Shown here in pieces: positions 50,457-59,095 of a stretch of 64,000 nucleotides of DNA. A program made the position numbers and the translations under genes. The number at the start of each line of letters is the position of its first letter. The first letter of the stretch is position 1. The stretch is from positions 62,001 to 126,000 of the forward strand of contig NZ_DATFIP010000076.1 of the NCBI RefSeq assembly GCF_035270045.1, given 5' to 3'. The notes beneath the pieces are model-generated. The model saw only the letters and a list, made by a program, of their open reading frames with translations. It was not told where the DNA came from and ran no database searches. This stretch comes from Salibaculum sp035270045 (GTDB lineage: Bacteria; Pseudomonadota; Alphaproteobacteria; Rhodobacterales; Rhodobacteraceae).

Positions 50457-51860
50457 CTACCGGAGTTCCACACCGTCGAGGTCGGTGCCGTCGACCAGGT
50501 CGCTGTCGGTCAGTTTCAGCGTTCCGGTGCCGCTGTCTTCCTGAACGGCCTCGATGCCGGTGTCGTCGCTGTCGTCATTGTTGGCCGTGGAGGAGGCCTC
50601 GGCGGTAACGCCCAAGTCGCCGTCGCCCTCTTCCTCGAAGACCGCACCCTTGCCGCCGTTGCCCATGGCCGAGGACCGCAGCATCAGGCCCGTGACCGAC
50701 CCGGCATCTTCTTCGGAACTCTTGTAGCCGTCATCGGTGTTGCCCTCGGCGACCGTGTCGATGAACCGGGCGTCGATGGCGCCGTCGCCGGCCTCGTCGA
50801 AATCCACGCCCTCGTCGAGGTTGTTCGAGATGGTCGAGCGCAGGAAGACCGCGTGGATCGACCCGGCGCCGCCTTCGTCGAAGTCGATACCGTCGTCCAG
50901 GTCCAGGCCGAATTCGTAGGCCTCGACGCTGCCGTCATCGTGAAGGTCCACGACGCGTTCGATGCAGGTGTCGTCAGGCGTGCCGGTGACAGGGCCGGGG
51001 ATGTCGGCCTCGGCCGCGGCACCTTGCTCGAACTCGGCCTCGTCGGGGTCGGGGATCGCGTCCTTGAACAGGGCAGGGGTGCAATAGGCGCCGTTCTCCA
51101 CCAGCCGGGTGTCGATGATCGTGGCGACCACGTCGCCCGCGCCGCCTTCGTCCAGCTCGATCCCATCGGCCCCGGCCATGGAAACCGTCGAGCCGATGAT
51201 CAGGGCAGAGATGCCGCCCGCCCCGCGTTCATCCGCGCGCAGGCCGTCGCCGTCGAAGGTGCCGTTGCCCACGTCGTTGATCGTGACATCGCGCAGGGTC
51301 ACGGAAATCCCGGCATCCGAGCCGTCGCCGTCACCGGTCTGCCCGCCGCCGCACTCGTCGGCCAGTGTGCAGTCGGAAATGTGGATGCCGTAGCCGGCGA
51401 CGCCGCGCACGGTCACGTCCTCGACCACGAGGGTCGCGGTGCCGGTCTGGTCGTCGCGCAGGTCGACGAAGATGCCCTTGGCGGCGGCCCCGTCCATGTC
51501 GCCGCGGTTCTGAACCGTCCAGCTGCCCGGGCCGGCCAGGGTAAGGTCGACCACATGCAGGTCGGCGCCTTGCGTGGCGGCCAGAGGGGTCACGTTGTCG
51601 GCGGTGGAAATCGTCTGGCCGTTGCCGATCAGGGCCAAGGCTGATTGGCCGTCATAGGCCAGCGTCTCGGTGATCTCGACATCGCCCTCGAAGGCCAGCA
51701 CGACGGTGCTCGCGCTGTCCGAGGCCGCGGCAGCGGCAAGCGCGTCGGTTATCGCGGCCTCGGTCGCCTCGGTCACGGTGAGGGTTTCGGCCAGCGCGGG
51801 CGCGGACAGGCAAAGTGCCACGGCGGTGCTGGTCAGCAGCGTCTTGGTGGTGGTCCCCAT
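50457..51860 (-). CDS. Secreted beta-helix-like acidic repeat protein
   Basis: This 467-residue protein has a signal peptide ending LCLSAPALA. The body is acidic and built from at least six repeats of 25-50 residues, each with DGI(D/E)xDE(G/A)GxG followed by a hydrophobic strand such as IHAVFLRSTISNN. This suggests a right-handed parallel beta-helix with stacked Asp/Glu turns that could bind calcium. Four cysteines lie in the loops (CTLADEC, YCTPALF, DTCIERV). No family name is recognised. The final residues VELR do not look like a sorting signal. It is likely periplasmic or extracellular. Confidence 0.7.
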   Translation of the reverse strand: MGTTTKTLLTSTAVALCLSAPALAETLTVTEATEAAITDALAAAAASDSASTVVLAFEGDVEITETLAYDGQSALALIGNGQTISTADNVTPLAATQGADLHVVDLTLAGPGSWTVQNRGDMDGAAAKGIFVDLRDDQTGTATLVVEDVTVRGVAGYGIHISDCTLADECGGGQTGDGDGSDAGISVTLRDVTINDVGNGTFDGDGLRADERGAGGISALIIGSTVSMAGADGIELDEGGAGDVVATIIDTRLVENGAYCTPALFKDAIPDPDEAEFEQGAAAEADIPGPVTGTPDDTCIERVVDLHDDGSVEAYEFGLDLDDGIDFDEGGAGSIHAVFLRSTISNNLDEGVDFDEAGDGAIDARFIDTVAEGNTDDGYKSSEEDAGSVTGLMLRSSAMGNGGKGAVFEEEGDGDLGVTAEASSTANNDDSDDTGIEAVQEDSGTGTLKLTDSDLVDGTDLDGVELR

Positions 51861-51934
51861 GAGGTGGTCTCCTTTGTTTCAACAGGGCCAAGGGGTAGGG
51901 GCTGCATATGACAGGAACATTACAGATGTCCCTC

Positions 51935-51963
51935 TTGCCAAGCCGCGTCACCGGGACTATAGG
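51935..51963 (+). promoter_or_regulatory. Sigma70-like promoter of rpsB-tsf
   Basis: TTGCCA (51935-51940) and TATAGG (51958-51963) are spaced by 17 bp. Transcription would begin near 51970, leaving a leader of about 110 nt before the rpsB ATG. Confidence 0.6.
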
Positions 51964-52080
51964 CACGGCACTCAATCCCGCAGGCGGGGGCGGGTGCGTC
52001 GGGGAGACATCCCGGCCCATCCACCGGTTGGCGACACGCTGATCCCCCGTCGAGGCATGAAACCGGAAAGGATACGACAC

Positions 52081-52860
52081 ATGGCTCTTCCAGAGTTTTC
52101 CATGCGCCAGCTGCTCGAGGCCGGCGTTCACTTCGGCCACCAGACACAGCGCTGGGACCCGAAGATGTCACAGTACATCTATGGCGCCCGCAACGGCATT
52201 CACATCATGGACCTGACGCAAACGGTCCCGATGATGGACCAGGCTCTTCAGGTTGTTCGCGACACGGTCGCAAAGGGGGGGCGTGTGCTCTTCGTGGGCA
52301 CCAAGCGCCAGGCCCAGGCCCCGATCAAGGACGCCGCCGAGAAGTCCGCGCAGTTCTACATGAACCACCGCTGGCTGGGCGGCACGCTGACCAACTGGCA
52401 GACCGTGTCCAAGTCAATCGGCCGCCTTCGCGCCATCGACGAAAGCGCCGAGGGTGGATTCGCAGGGCTGACCAAGAAGGAACGCCTGCACATGGAGCGC
52501 GAGCAGGAAAAGCTCGAGGCCACTTTGGGCGGTATCCGCGAGATGGGTGGCCTGCCCGACCTGCTTTTCGTGATCGACGTCAACAAGGAAGACCTCGCCA
52601 TCGCCGAGGCCCGCAAGCTGGGCATTCCGGTCGTGGCCGTTGTCGATACCAACTGCTCGCCGCTGGGCGTGGACTACGTGGTTCCCGGCAATGATGACGC
52701 GTCGCGCGCGATCACGCTCTACTGCGATCTGGCCGCCCGCGCCGCGATGGACGGGCTTTCGGCGCAGCTGGGCGCCGCCGGGGTGGACCTGGGCGAACTG
52801 GAACAGGCCGCCGAGGATCCTGCCGTCGAGGACACAGGAGCCGGACAGGCCGCCGGCTGA
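52081..52860 (+). CDS. rpsB: 30S ribosomal protein S2
   Basis: This 259-residue protein begins MALPEFSMRQLLEAGVHFGH and carries the S2 signatures RWDPKMSQYIYGARNGIHI, HRWLGGTLTNWQTV, GGLPDLLFVIDVNKED and VDTNCSPLGVDYVVPGNDDA. It binds the 30S platform and recruits S1. The last 20 residues are acidic and Ala/Gly-rich. An open frame upstream to 51670 is not coding. It is 83 bp before tsf, the usual bacterial pair. Confidence 0.97.
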   Translation: MALPEFSMRQLLEAGVHFGHQTQRWDPKMSQYIYGARNGIHIMDLTQTVPMMDQALQVVRDTVAKGGRVLFVGTKRQAQAPIKDAAEKSAQFYMNHRWLGGTLTNWQTVSKSIGRLRAIDESAEGGFAGLTKKERLHMEREQEKLEATLGGIREMGGLPDLLFVIDVNKEDLAIAEARKLGIPVVAVVDTNCSPLGVDYVVPGNDDASRAITLYCDLAARAAMDGLSAQLGAAGVDLGELEQAAEDPAVEDTGAGQAAG

Positions 52861-52943
52861 GCCGGTCTCCCGTCGCAAAAACTGATACCGGGCGCGGGCC
52901 TGTCCCGCCCCGGATTGCATCACATCTTACAGGAGAAAGAGCC

Positions 52944-53819
52944 ATGGCGATTACCGCTGCTCTCGTGAAGGAACTCCGCGACTCCACCGGCGCGGGCATG
53001 ATGGACGCCAAGAAGGCGCTGACCGAAACCGACGGCGACATGGACGCCGCCGTTGACTGGCTGCGCACCAAGGGCCTGTCCAAGGCTGCCAAGAAATCCG
53101 GCCGCACCGCCGCCGAAGGCCTGGTGGCCGTAAACGTCGCGGGCGGCAAGGGCGTTGCCGTCGAGGTGAACGCCGAGACCGACTTCGTCGCCAAGAACGC
53201 CGAGTTCCAGGAGATGGTCGCCGGGATCGCCAAGGCCGCGACCGGTGTCGACACCGTCGAGGCGCTACTCGAGGCCGACATGGGCGGCAAGACCGTCTCG
53301 GAGACCGTGACCGACAAGATCGCCACCATTGGCGAGAACATGTCCGTGCGCCGCCTGGCCGCGGTCGAGGGTGGCACGGTCGTTGCCTACATCCACAACG
53401 CCGTGACCGACGGCATGGGCAAGATCGGCGTCCTGGTGGCTACCAACGGCGGCGACGAGAGCTTTGCCAGGCAGGTGGCGATGCACATCGCGGCGGCCAG
53501 TCCGGCCGCGCTGGACGAGGCTTCGCTCGATGCCGAGATGGTCGCGAAAGAGCGCCAGATCCAGATCGACATCGCCCGTGAAAGTGGCAAGCCCGAGCAG
53601 GTCATCGAGAAGATGATCGAGGGCCGCATGAAGAAGTTCATGGGCGAGAACACCCTGCTTGGTCAGGCCTTTGTCGTGAACCCCGACCTGACGGTCGAGG
53701 CCGCCGCCAAGGAGGCCGGGGCCGAGATCACTGCGTTCGTGCGCCTCGAAGTGGGCGAGGGGATCGAGAAGCAGCAGGAAGACTTCGCCGCCGAGGTGGC
53801 CAAGGCCGCCCAGGGCTGA
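52944..53819 (+). CDS. tsf: Elongation factor Ts
   Basis: This 291-residue guanine nucleotide exchange factor acts on EF-Tu. The N-terminal UBA-like segment is LVKELRDSTGAGMMDAKKAL. The core contains VEVNAETDFVAKNAEFQ, MHIAAASPAALDEASLD and the Tu-contacting ENTLLGQAFV region. Length is normal. AGGAGA precedes the ATG, and a terminator follows 29 bp after the stop. Confidence 0.97.
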   Translation: MAITAALVKELRDSTGAGMMDAKKALTETDGDMDAAVDWLRTKGLSKAAKKSGRTAAEGLVAVNVAGGKGVAVEVNAETDFVAKNAEFQEMVAGIAKAATGVDTVEALLEADMGGKTVSETVTDKIATIGENMSVRRLAAVEGGTVVAYIHNAVTDGMGKIGVLVATNGGDESFARQVAMHIAAASPAALDEASLDAEMVAKERQIQIDIARESGKPEQVIEKMIEGRMKKFMGENTLLGQAFVVNPDLTVEAAAKEAGAEITAFVRLEVGEGIEKQQEDFAAEVAKAAQG

Positions 53820-53847
53820 GATCCAGGGTCCGATCCGCGACAAACAT

Positions 53848-53877
53848 ACGGCCACCCTCGGGTGGCCGTTTTCTTTT
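53848..53877 (+). terminator. Terminator after tsf
   Basis: A 10-bp arm pair (53848-53857 ACGGCCACCC with 53860-53869 GGGTGGCCGT) is followed by TTTCTTTT. It ends the rpsB-tsf transcript. Confidence 0.85.
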
Positions 53878-54180
53878 GGATCAACGTGTTGCAACACGCC
53901 TTTCAAGCCAGGTCCGGCCCCGCGCCAGAAAGGCGCGGGGCCGCGGCGGCCCGCCGGAATACAAACACGATACTCGGTGACGCGGCCCACCCAATGCGCC
54001 AGCTCACCCGGGTCGAGCCCGAGAAAACCAGCAACCGGTTAACCGGTGCGCGGCCGGCTTGCCTTGAAATCGCAAGGTGCCCGGACCGCAGTCCCTTCCT
54101 TGGCCCGAAGGCCACCACTCACGGAACCGTTCTAGTGTGACATCTCCCTTGGCTCGATCACAGTGAGGGATTCCCTACCG
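53878..54180. other. Gene-free convergent region with three palindromes
   Basis: No gene is seen between the tsf terminator and the LuxR-type stop. The region has a 14-bp palindrome CGTGTTGCAACACG (53885-53898), a 12-bp GC hairpin (53915-53926 with 53932-53943, AGAAA loop) and a 14-bp palindrome ACCGGTTAACCGGT (54034-54047). None has a T-tract. Confidence 0.5.
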
Positions 54181-54945
54181 TCACTCGTCGGTGCCGCGGC
54201 TGTCGGGGTCCAGAATGAACATCTCGTTGTAGAACGAAGCCTTGAGAACCGCCTGCGCCGTCGTCCCGACACCCAACGCCTCGCGCGCCAGGCGCAGGTG
54301 TTTCTCGACCGTTGCCGGGGTCAGATCCAGGATCGTCGCGATGTCCTGCGTTATCTTACCGTCGGCAACCCATTCCAGCACTTCGCGCTGGCGCTTGGTC
54401 AGGTTGCGCGTGGCGTGGGGCAGGGTGAGCATTTTCAGGTAGACGACGTTGCTCATGACCCGGATGGCCTCGCCGTGTTCGGCCCAGATGTCCTCGACCC
54501 CGTCCTGGCTGATCCCGGCGCGGGCGGTGATGGCCGCGGCGCCCTTGGTGCGCTGGCTGACGGAACGGAAACTGATCGTGTATCCCGCAACCACGCCCAT
54601 GGACCGGTTGAATTCGGTCACGCGCCGTTCGGCGGGCGTCAGATTGTCGGAATTGGCGATCCAGGACCAGCTGCAGGCGCCATCATTGGCCAGCGCCCAC
54701 CGAACCATGGGGGCACTGTGGATGTAGCCGTCGCCAAGGAAACGATCCATGTAGGCGTCGTCGTGGTTCGTCAGAACGACCCAGTCCTGCGGATCGCCCA
54801 GGGAGTCGCCACTGCGATAGCGCGTGAAACCGTAGATCAGCCGATCAAAGCCCAGCTCGGCCATGCGAACCGTGTGCAGGTCCCAGAGCGTCTCGAAGGT
54901 GGGCGCGTTTATCAGCGCTTCGAGATGAGCGGCAAGCTTTGTCAT
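54181..54945 (-). CDS. LuxR-type transcriptional regulator with autoinducer-binding-like domain
   Basis: This 254-residue protein has an N-terminal autoinducer-binding-like fold (about 15-165, with FDRLIYGFTRYR and a Trp/Tyr/Asp set in WVVLTNHDDAYMDRFLGDGY). The C-terminal GerE helix-turn-helix is LTKRQREVLEWVADGKITQD followed by IATILDLTPATVEKHLRLAR. No luxI-type synthase is in the window, so it is a LuxR solo or responds to a signal made elsewhere. Overlapping palindromes lie just upstream at 55051-55072. The ectoine-hydrolase-like gene precedes it on the same strand. Confidence 0.88.
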   Translation of the reverse strand: MTKLAAHLEALINAPTFETLWDLHTVRMAELGFDRLIYGFTRYRSGDSLGDPQDWVVLTNHDDAYMDRFLGDGYIHSAPMVRWALANDGACSWSWIANSDNLTPAERRVTEFNRSMGVVAGYTISFRSVSQRTKGAAAITARAGISQDGVEDIWAEHGEAIRVMSNVVYLKMLTLPHATRNLTKRQREVLEWVADGKITQDIATILDLTPATVEKHLRLAREALGVGTTAQAVLKASFYNEMFILDPDSRGTDE

Positions 54946-55050
54946 TGCCGTTCGGTAGCACCGTTGGGAGTTTGCACAAAGCTATTTTTGCATTCGTGTC
55001 AGCTAACAACCCGGTTGGGGATATGCGGTTGCTGGATGGCATCTATTTTA

Positions 55051-55072
55051 CATAATACCGATTATGCGCATA
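55051..55072. promoter_or_regulatory. Overlapping palindromes upstream of the LuxR-type gene
   Basis: CATAAT-ACCG-ATTATG (55051-55066) overlaps TATGCGCATA (55063-55072) in an AT-rich 142-bp gap between the DoeA-like stop and the regulator start. It could be an operator for the regulator gene or a weak terminator of doeA. Confidence 0.4.
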
Positions 55073-55087
55073 TGATCCGGCGAGGCC

Positions 55088-56275
55088 TCAGGTCTTGACG
55101 ACCAGCCCCGAAGGCGTGCCCGAGAGGTTCTCGTGCCCCGTCCCCGTGATCAGGATCGGGTCGGTGGTTTCGAGCCCGCCGTCGTCCAGCCAAATCGCGG
55201 GCATGAAATGAAAGGTCATGCCCGGTTCTAGGATCGTCCGGTCGCCCGCGCGAAAAGACATGGTCCGTTCGCCCCAGTCCGGCGGATAGGACAACCCGAT
55301 GGGATAGCCGCACCGGCTGTCCTTGATGAAACCGTGCTTGCCCAGCGTGACGTTGAAGACATTGGCCACGTCCTCGCAGCGGTTGCCTGGTTTGGCCTGC
55401 TCCAGCGCCGCGGCGGTGGCATCCTCGACCGCGGCCTGCGCATCGAGGTATTTCTGGGGCGGCTTTCCCAGGAACAGCGTGCGCGACTGTGGACAATGAT
55501 AGCGCCGGTGACAGCCCGCGATCTCGAAGAAGGTGGATTCGCCGGTGCGCAACGGCGTGTCGTCCCAGGTAAGATGCGCCGCGGTGGCGTCCAGCCCCGA
55601 GGGTGCCATGGGCACGATCGCCGGGTAGTCCCCGAAATGGCCCCCGACCCCGGTGATGCCGGTATGGTAGATTTCGGCCACCAGGTGGTTCTTGGGCAGG
55701 CCCGGTTCGGCCGTCTCGACGATGCGCTTGTGCATTGCGGTCACGATGTCGGCCGCGCGGCGCATGTAGACGATCTCGGTCTCGGACTTCACCGCGCGCT
55801 GCCAGTTCACGATACCCGTGCAATCGCCGAAATTCGCCTTCGGGCAATGCCTTAGAAGTTCTTCATATGCCTTTGCGCTGAAATAATAATTGTCCATCTC
55901 GACACCGATACGGAGCTGCCCCCAGCCATAGGCGTCGATCAGCCGGGCCAGGTCCGCCATCGGGTGCTTGTCCGGGTTCATGACATAGCTGTCGTCGTAG
56001 CCGTGGATGTCGTCCTCTTCCATGAAGACGGTTCGCATCGCGCCGGTGGCGTCGATCGCCCGGCCCCACCAGACCGGGTCCTGGTCCATGGGCAGCAGCA
56101 CCGCCTGGTGGACATAAAAGGACCAGCCGTCATATCCCGAGATCCAGGCCATGTTCGACGGGTCCGACAGGATCAGCAGGTCGAAACCGGCCGCTTCCAT
56201 CGCGCCGCGGGTCTTCTCGATGCGGTCGTAGTATTCCTGGTCGGGAAAGGATGGGCTCGTGCGGCTGCTCGGCAT
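55088..56275 (-). CDS. M24-family hydrolase, ectoine hydrolase DoeA-like
   Basis: This 395-residue pita-bread-fold protein closely follows DoeA/EutD as I recall it. Shared segments are LILSDPSNMAWISGYDGWSF, then MDNYYFSAKAYEELLRHCP, NWQRAVKSETEIVYMRRAAD, AAHLTWDDTPLRTGEST, EIAGCHRRYHCPQSRTLFLG and GYPIGLSYPPDWGERTMSF. DoeA opens the ectoine ring to N-acetyl-diaminobutyrate, the first step of ectoine degradation. The other doe/eut genes (deacetylase, transporter, EnuR regulator) are not here, so it is either an isolated copy or a related amidohydrolase or dipeptidase. It is cytoplasmic. Confidence 0.82.
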   Translation of the reverse strand: MPSSRTSPSFPDQEYYDRIEKTRGAMEAAGFDLLILSDPSNMAWISGYDGWSFYVHQAVLLPMDQDPVWWGRAIDATGAMRTVFMEEDDIHGYDDSYVMNPDKHPMADLARLIDAYGWGQLRIGVEMDNYYFSAKAYEELLRHCPKANFGDCTGIVNWQRAVKSETEIVYMRRAADIVTAMHKRIVETAEPGLPKNHLVAEIYHTGITGVGGHFGDYPAIVPMAPSGLDATAAHLTWDDTPLRTGESTFFEIAGCHRRYHCPQSRTLFLGKPPQKYLDAQAAVEDATAAALEQAKPGNRCEDVANVFNVTLGKHGFIKDSRCGYPIGLSYPPDWGERTMSFRAGDRTILEPGMTFHFMPAIWLDDGGLETTDPILITGTGHENLSGTPSGLVVKT

Positions 56276-56351
56276 GGGGGACTCCTGCTTGTTCGGTTCC
56301 AGACTCGCCCCATAACGCCACGATTTCCAGTCGAAAAACGGCGGGCCGGGG

Positions 56352-57410
56352 TCAGCCAGCGTCCTCGGGTGGGATGCAGGGCAGGATTACCGTGAACGTA
56401 GACCCCTGCCCCAGTTCGCTGGTGACGCGCAGACGCCCGCGATGGCGATTGACGATATGCTTGACGATGGCCAGTCCAAGACCCGTCCCGCCGATCTCGC
56501 GCGAGCGGTGGCTGTCGACCCGGTAGAAGCGTTCGGTCAGTCTGGCGATGTGATGCACCGGGATGCCGTCGCCCCGGTCGCGCACCGACAGGCGCAGACC
56601 GGTCTGACGCAGGCTCGTCTCGTGCGCCGCGTCCGACAGGTGAAGGTCGATGCGGCTGTTTTCGTGGCCGTACTTTATGGCATTCTCGACAAGGTTCGTG
56701 ACCACCTGGGCCAATTGAACGGCATCCCCGGCGACCGGCGCGCTGTCGCCGGGTGGCTGCCAGTCGATCGTCATGCCGCGCTCGGCGGCCATCGGACGCA
56801 GCGAATCCAGCGCGCCCTCCACCACCACGGCAAGGTCGATGGCGGTCCGGGGGCGGTTGCGCTCCTGATCCTCCACGCGACTGAGCGACAGCAGGTCCTC
56901 GACCAGCCTGTGCATCCGTCCGGCTTCCTTTTCCATGATGTCGAGAAACCGATCGCGCGCGGCGGCGTCGTCACGGGCGGGGCCGCGCAGGGTCTCGACA
57001 AAGCCCAGAAGCGCCGTCAGCGGCGTGCGCAGCTCGTGGCTGACATTGGCGATGAAGTCGCGCCGCATCTGGCCCGCCTCTTCGACCGCGGTGACATCCT
57101 GAAAGGTCAGGACGACGGCATGGCCGGTCGGAAGCGCCGCGCCGATCAGCGTGACATCCCATGTGGTGTCGCGGGCGCCGTCGCTGCCCAGGAACCGCGC
57201 CTTGCGATGGCCGCCGTCGCGCAGGCTGGCCTCGACGGCATCCAGCAGGCCGGGCTGACGCAGGGCGGTGATGTAATGCCAGCCGGTGCAGTCGGTGCCG
57301 ATCAGGGACTGGGCATGACGGTTGGCCCGGCGGACACGCTCATCCACACCGATGACCATGGCGGGCACCGGAAGCGCATCGAGCAGGCGAAGGTCACTGT
57401 CATCGGCCAT
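56352..57410 (-). CDS. PhoR-like sensor histidine kinase
   Basis: This 352-residue kinase has an N-terminal PAS domain (about 8-110: LDALPVPAMVIGVDERVRRAN, VVLTFQDVTAVEEA). The phosphoacceptor is His125 in FIANVSHELRTPLTALLG. The HATPase domain shows the N box (LVENAIKYGHE), G1 (VRDRGDGIPV), F box (RFYRVDSHRSREIGG) and G2 (GTGLGLAIVKHI). The sequence resembles phosphate-sensing PhoR without its N-terminal membrane anchor, so it may be cytoplasmic. No phoB or pst genes are nearby. The start at 57410 is the best guess. Confidence 0.82.
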   Translation of the reverse strand: MADDSDLRLLDALPVPAMVIGVDERVRRANRHAQSLIGTDCTGWHYITALRQPGLLDAVEASLRDGGHRKARFLGSDGARDTTWDVTLIGAALPTGHAVVLTFQDVTAVEEAGQMRRDFIANVSHELRTPLTALLGFVETLRGPARDDAAARDRFLDIMEKEAGRMHRLVEDLLSLSRVEDQERNRPRTAIDLAVVVEGALDSLRPMAAERGMTIDWQPPGDSAPVAGDAVQLAQVVTNLVENAIKYGHENSRIDLHLSDAAHETSLRQTGLRLSVRDRGDGIPVHHIARLTERFYRVDSHRSREIGGTGLGLAIVKHIVNRHRGRLRVTSELGQGSTFTVILPCIPPEDAG

Positions 57411-57487
57411 GATGACCTGCTGGCCCATCTGCCCGGCAAGATCAAGATGCGGGGACCCCCTGATCGCCGTGCCGCGCGGGTGATCCA

Positions 57488-57943
57488 ATGGTTGAACCGG
57501 CCCGTTTTTACCTCGAAGGTGAACGCGAAACAGCGACCTGGGGACATCGTTTGACATCTGGCAACCCCCTGAGCGCCGTGGCTACGGATGGCGCCGGCCT
57601 CATCGTCCTCGTTGTCGAGGGCATGACGGAGCTGCGACAGCCCGATGACATCGCCCCGGCCGGGGTGAAATTCGTCGAGCCTGGGCACCTCTCCGCGCTG
57701 CTGGCCGGCGGGGCCGCGCCGTCGCTGGTGCTCTCACCGCTATGGGGGCCGGGGTTCGATGCGGTCACGATCGCCCAGACCTTGCAGGCAGAGGGCTATC
57801 GCGGCGTTTACTATGCGACCACTCGCGCCCTGCCCGACACGGGCCTTGTCCGCGCCGAGGTCGCGCGGGTGGCGCCCGATCTGGTCTTCGACCTGCTGTT
57901 GCCGCAGGACCTGGCTTGGCTCATGCGCTCTGCGCGCGGCTGA
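57488..57943 (+). CDS. Conserved-looking hypothetical protein
   Basis: This 151-residue soluble protein has an alternating alpha/beta pattern: GLIVLVVEGMTELRQPDDIAP, then LVLSPLWGPGFDAVTIAQTL, GYRGVYYATTRALPDTGLV and DLVFDLLLPQD. It resembles a small Rossmann-like or response-regulator-like fold without visible catalytic motifs. The family is not recognised. It is divergent from the PhoR-like kinase and its last 23 bp overlap the end of the convergent trans-sulfuration gene. Confidence 0.65.
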   Translation: MVEPARFYLEGERETATWGHRLTSGNPLSAVATDGAGLIVLVVEGMTELRQPDDIAPAGVKFVEPGHLSALLAGGAAPSLVLSPLWGPGFDAVTIAQTLQAEGYRGVYYATTRALPDTGLVRAEVARVAPDLVFDLLLPQDLAWLMRSARG

Positions 57944-59093
57944 TGGCCTGTCCGAATTCCGAGATGAGCAGATCCGGCTCTTCCAGACCCACCGAGACGC
58001 GGAAGAACCCTTCGCTGATCCCCAGCGCCGCGCGGCCTTCGGGCGTCAGCGCCCGATGCGAGGACGACGCCGGATGGCTGAGCGTGGTGCCGACGTCGCC
58101 CAGGGTCGGCGCAAAGGCGATGTCAGGTGCGGCGCGCGTCAGCGCGTTGGCGGCCGCGCGCCCGCCTGCCACCTCGAAGGAAAGCATGTTGCCGGGCCGG
58201 TCGCCCAGCACCGCTTGCGCGCGGTTGTGGTCGGGATGGTCCGGGCGGCCCGGATGCAGCACGCGGGTCACGCCCGGCATCTGCGCCAGCGCCTCGGCCA
58301 GCCGCGTGGCGGTCGCTTCGGCCCGGTCGTAGCGCAGCTCGAAGGAATGCAGTCCCCGTTCGGCCAGCCAGCAATCGAAGGGGCTGGGGGTGAAGCCCCA
58401 GGTTACATTGGCGGTGTAGATTTTCTCGTTCAACGCCGGGTCGCGGGCCACGGCATAGCCCAACGTCGCGTCGGAATGGCCCGCCAGCAGTTTGGTGACG
58501 GAATGAACGACGATATCGGCGCCGTGGTCGAAGGGCCGATAGCCGCGCGGCGTGGTAAAGGTATTGTCCACCACCAGCAGGATGCCACGATCCCGCGCCA
58601 GCCGCGCGATCCCCTCCATGTCGGCAATGCGGATGGTGGGGTTCGAGACGACCTCGACAAGAATCATCTTCGTGTCCGGGCGCAGCGCCGCCGCGATCCG
58701 GGCGGCATCGGTCGGGTCGGCCAGCGTCGTCTCGACGCCGAGGCGCGGCAGGTCCTCGGTCATGAGCCGCAGCGAGCGGCCATAAAGTTGGTCGCCGCCG
58801 ACCACGTGGTCCCCGGCCTTGAGCAGCCCCAGGAAAACGTTGCCGATGGCGCCCATCCCCGAACCGGCAATGATGCCCCCCGTGGCCCCCTCCAGCCGGT
58901 CGATCTTCTGCGCCAGCACGGTGGCGTTGGGGTGGCCTTCGCGCGCGTAGGTATAGCCGGAGGCCTCGGCGTATTGCCGGTCCAGTGCATCGGGGTCGGG
59001 CGAGGCGTAGACGACCGAGGGCTGAAGCGGCGTGACCACGGGGCTCGAGGTGCTGTCGGGCCAGGGCGTGCGGCGCACGATGGAGTCGGACAT
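57921..59093 (-). CDS. PLP-dependent trans-sulfuration family enzyme
   Basis: This 390-residue fold-type I enzyme of the Cys/Met metabolism family has the PLP lysine Lys201 in VVHSVTKLLAGHSDATLG. Other segments are YTYAREGHPNATVLAQKIDRLEGA, then SGMGAIGNVFLGLLKAGDHVV and NPTIRIADMEGIARLA. It could be a cystathionine gamma-lyase/synthase or methionine gamma-lyase; the determinants are not separable by eye. The ATG at 59093 follows GAGG. It is 3 bp downstream of the carbonic-anhydrase-like gene in the same direction. Confidence 0.87.
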   Translation of the reverse strand: MSDSIVRRTPWPDSTSSPVVTPLQPSVVYASPDPDALDRQYAEASGYTYAREGHPNATVLAQKIDRLEGATGGIIAGSGMGAIGNVFLGLLKAGDHVVGGDQLYGRSLRLMTEDLPRLGVETTLADPTDAARIAAALRPDTKMILVEVVSNPTIRIADMEGIARLARDRGILLVVDNTFTTPRGYRPFDHGADIVVHSVTKLLAGHSDATLGYAVARDPALNEKIYTANVTWGFTPSPFDCWLAERGLHSFELRYDRAEATATRLAEALAQMPGVTRVLHPGRPDHPDHNRAQAVLGDRPGNMLSFEVAGGRAAANALTRAAPDIAFAPTLGDVGTTLSHPASSSHRALTPEGRAALGISEGFFRVSVGLEEPDLLISEFGQAISRAQSA

Positions 59094-59095
59094 GC

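Noticed and set aside
53862..54140. Plus-strand open frame of 92 codons after tsf
   Set aside because: It starts within the terminator, contains hairpin sequence and shows no conserved pattern.
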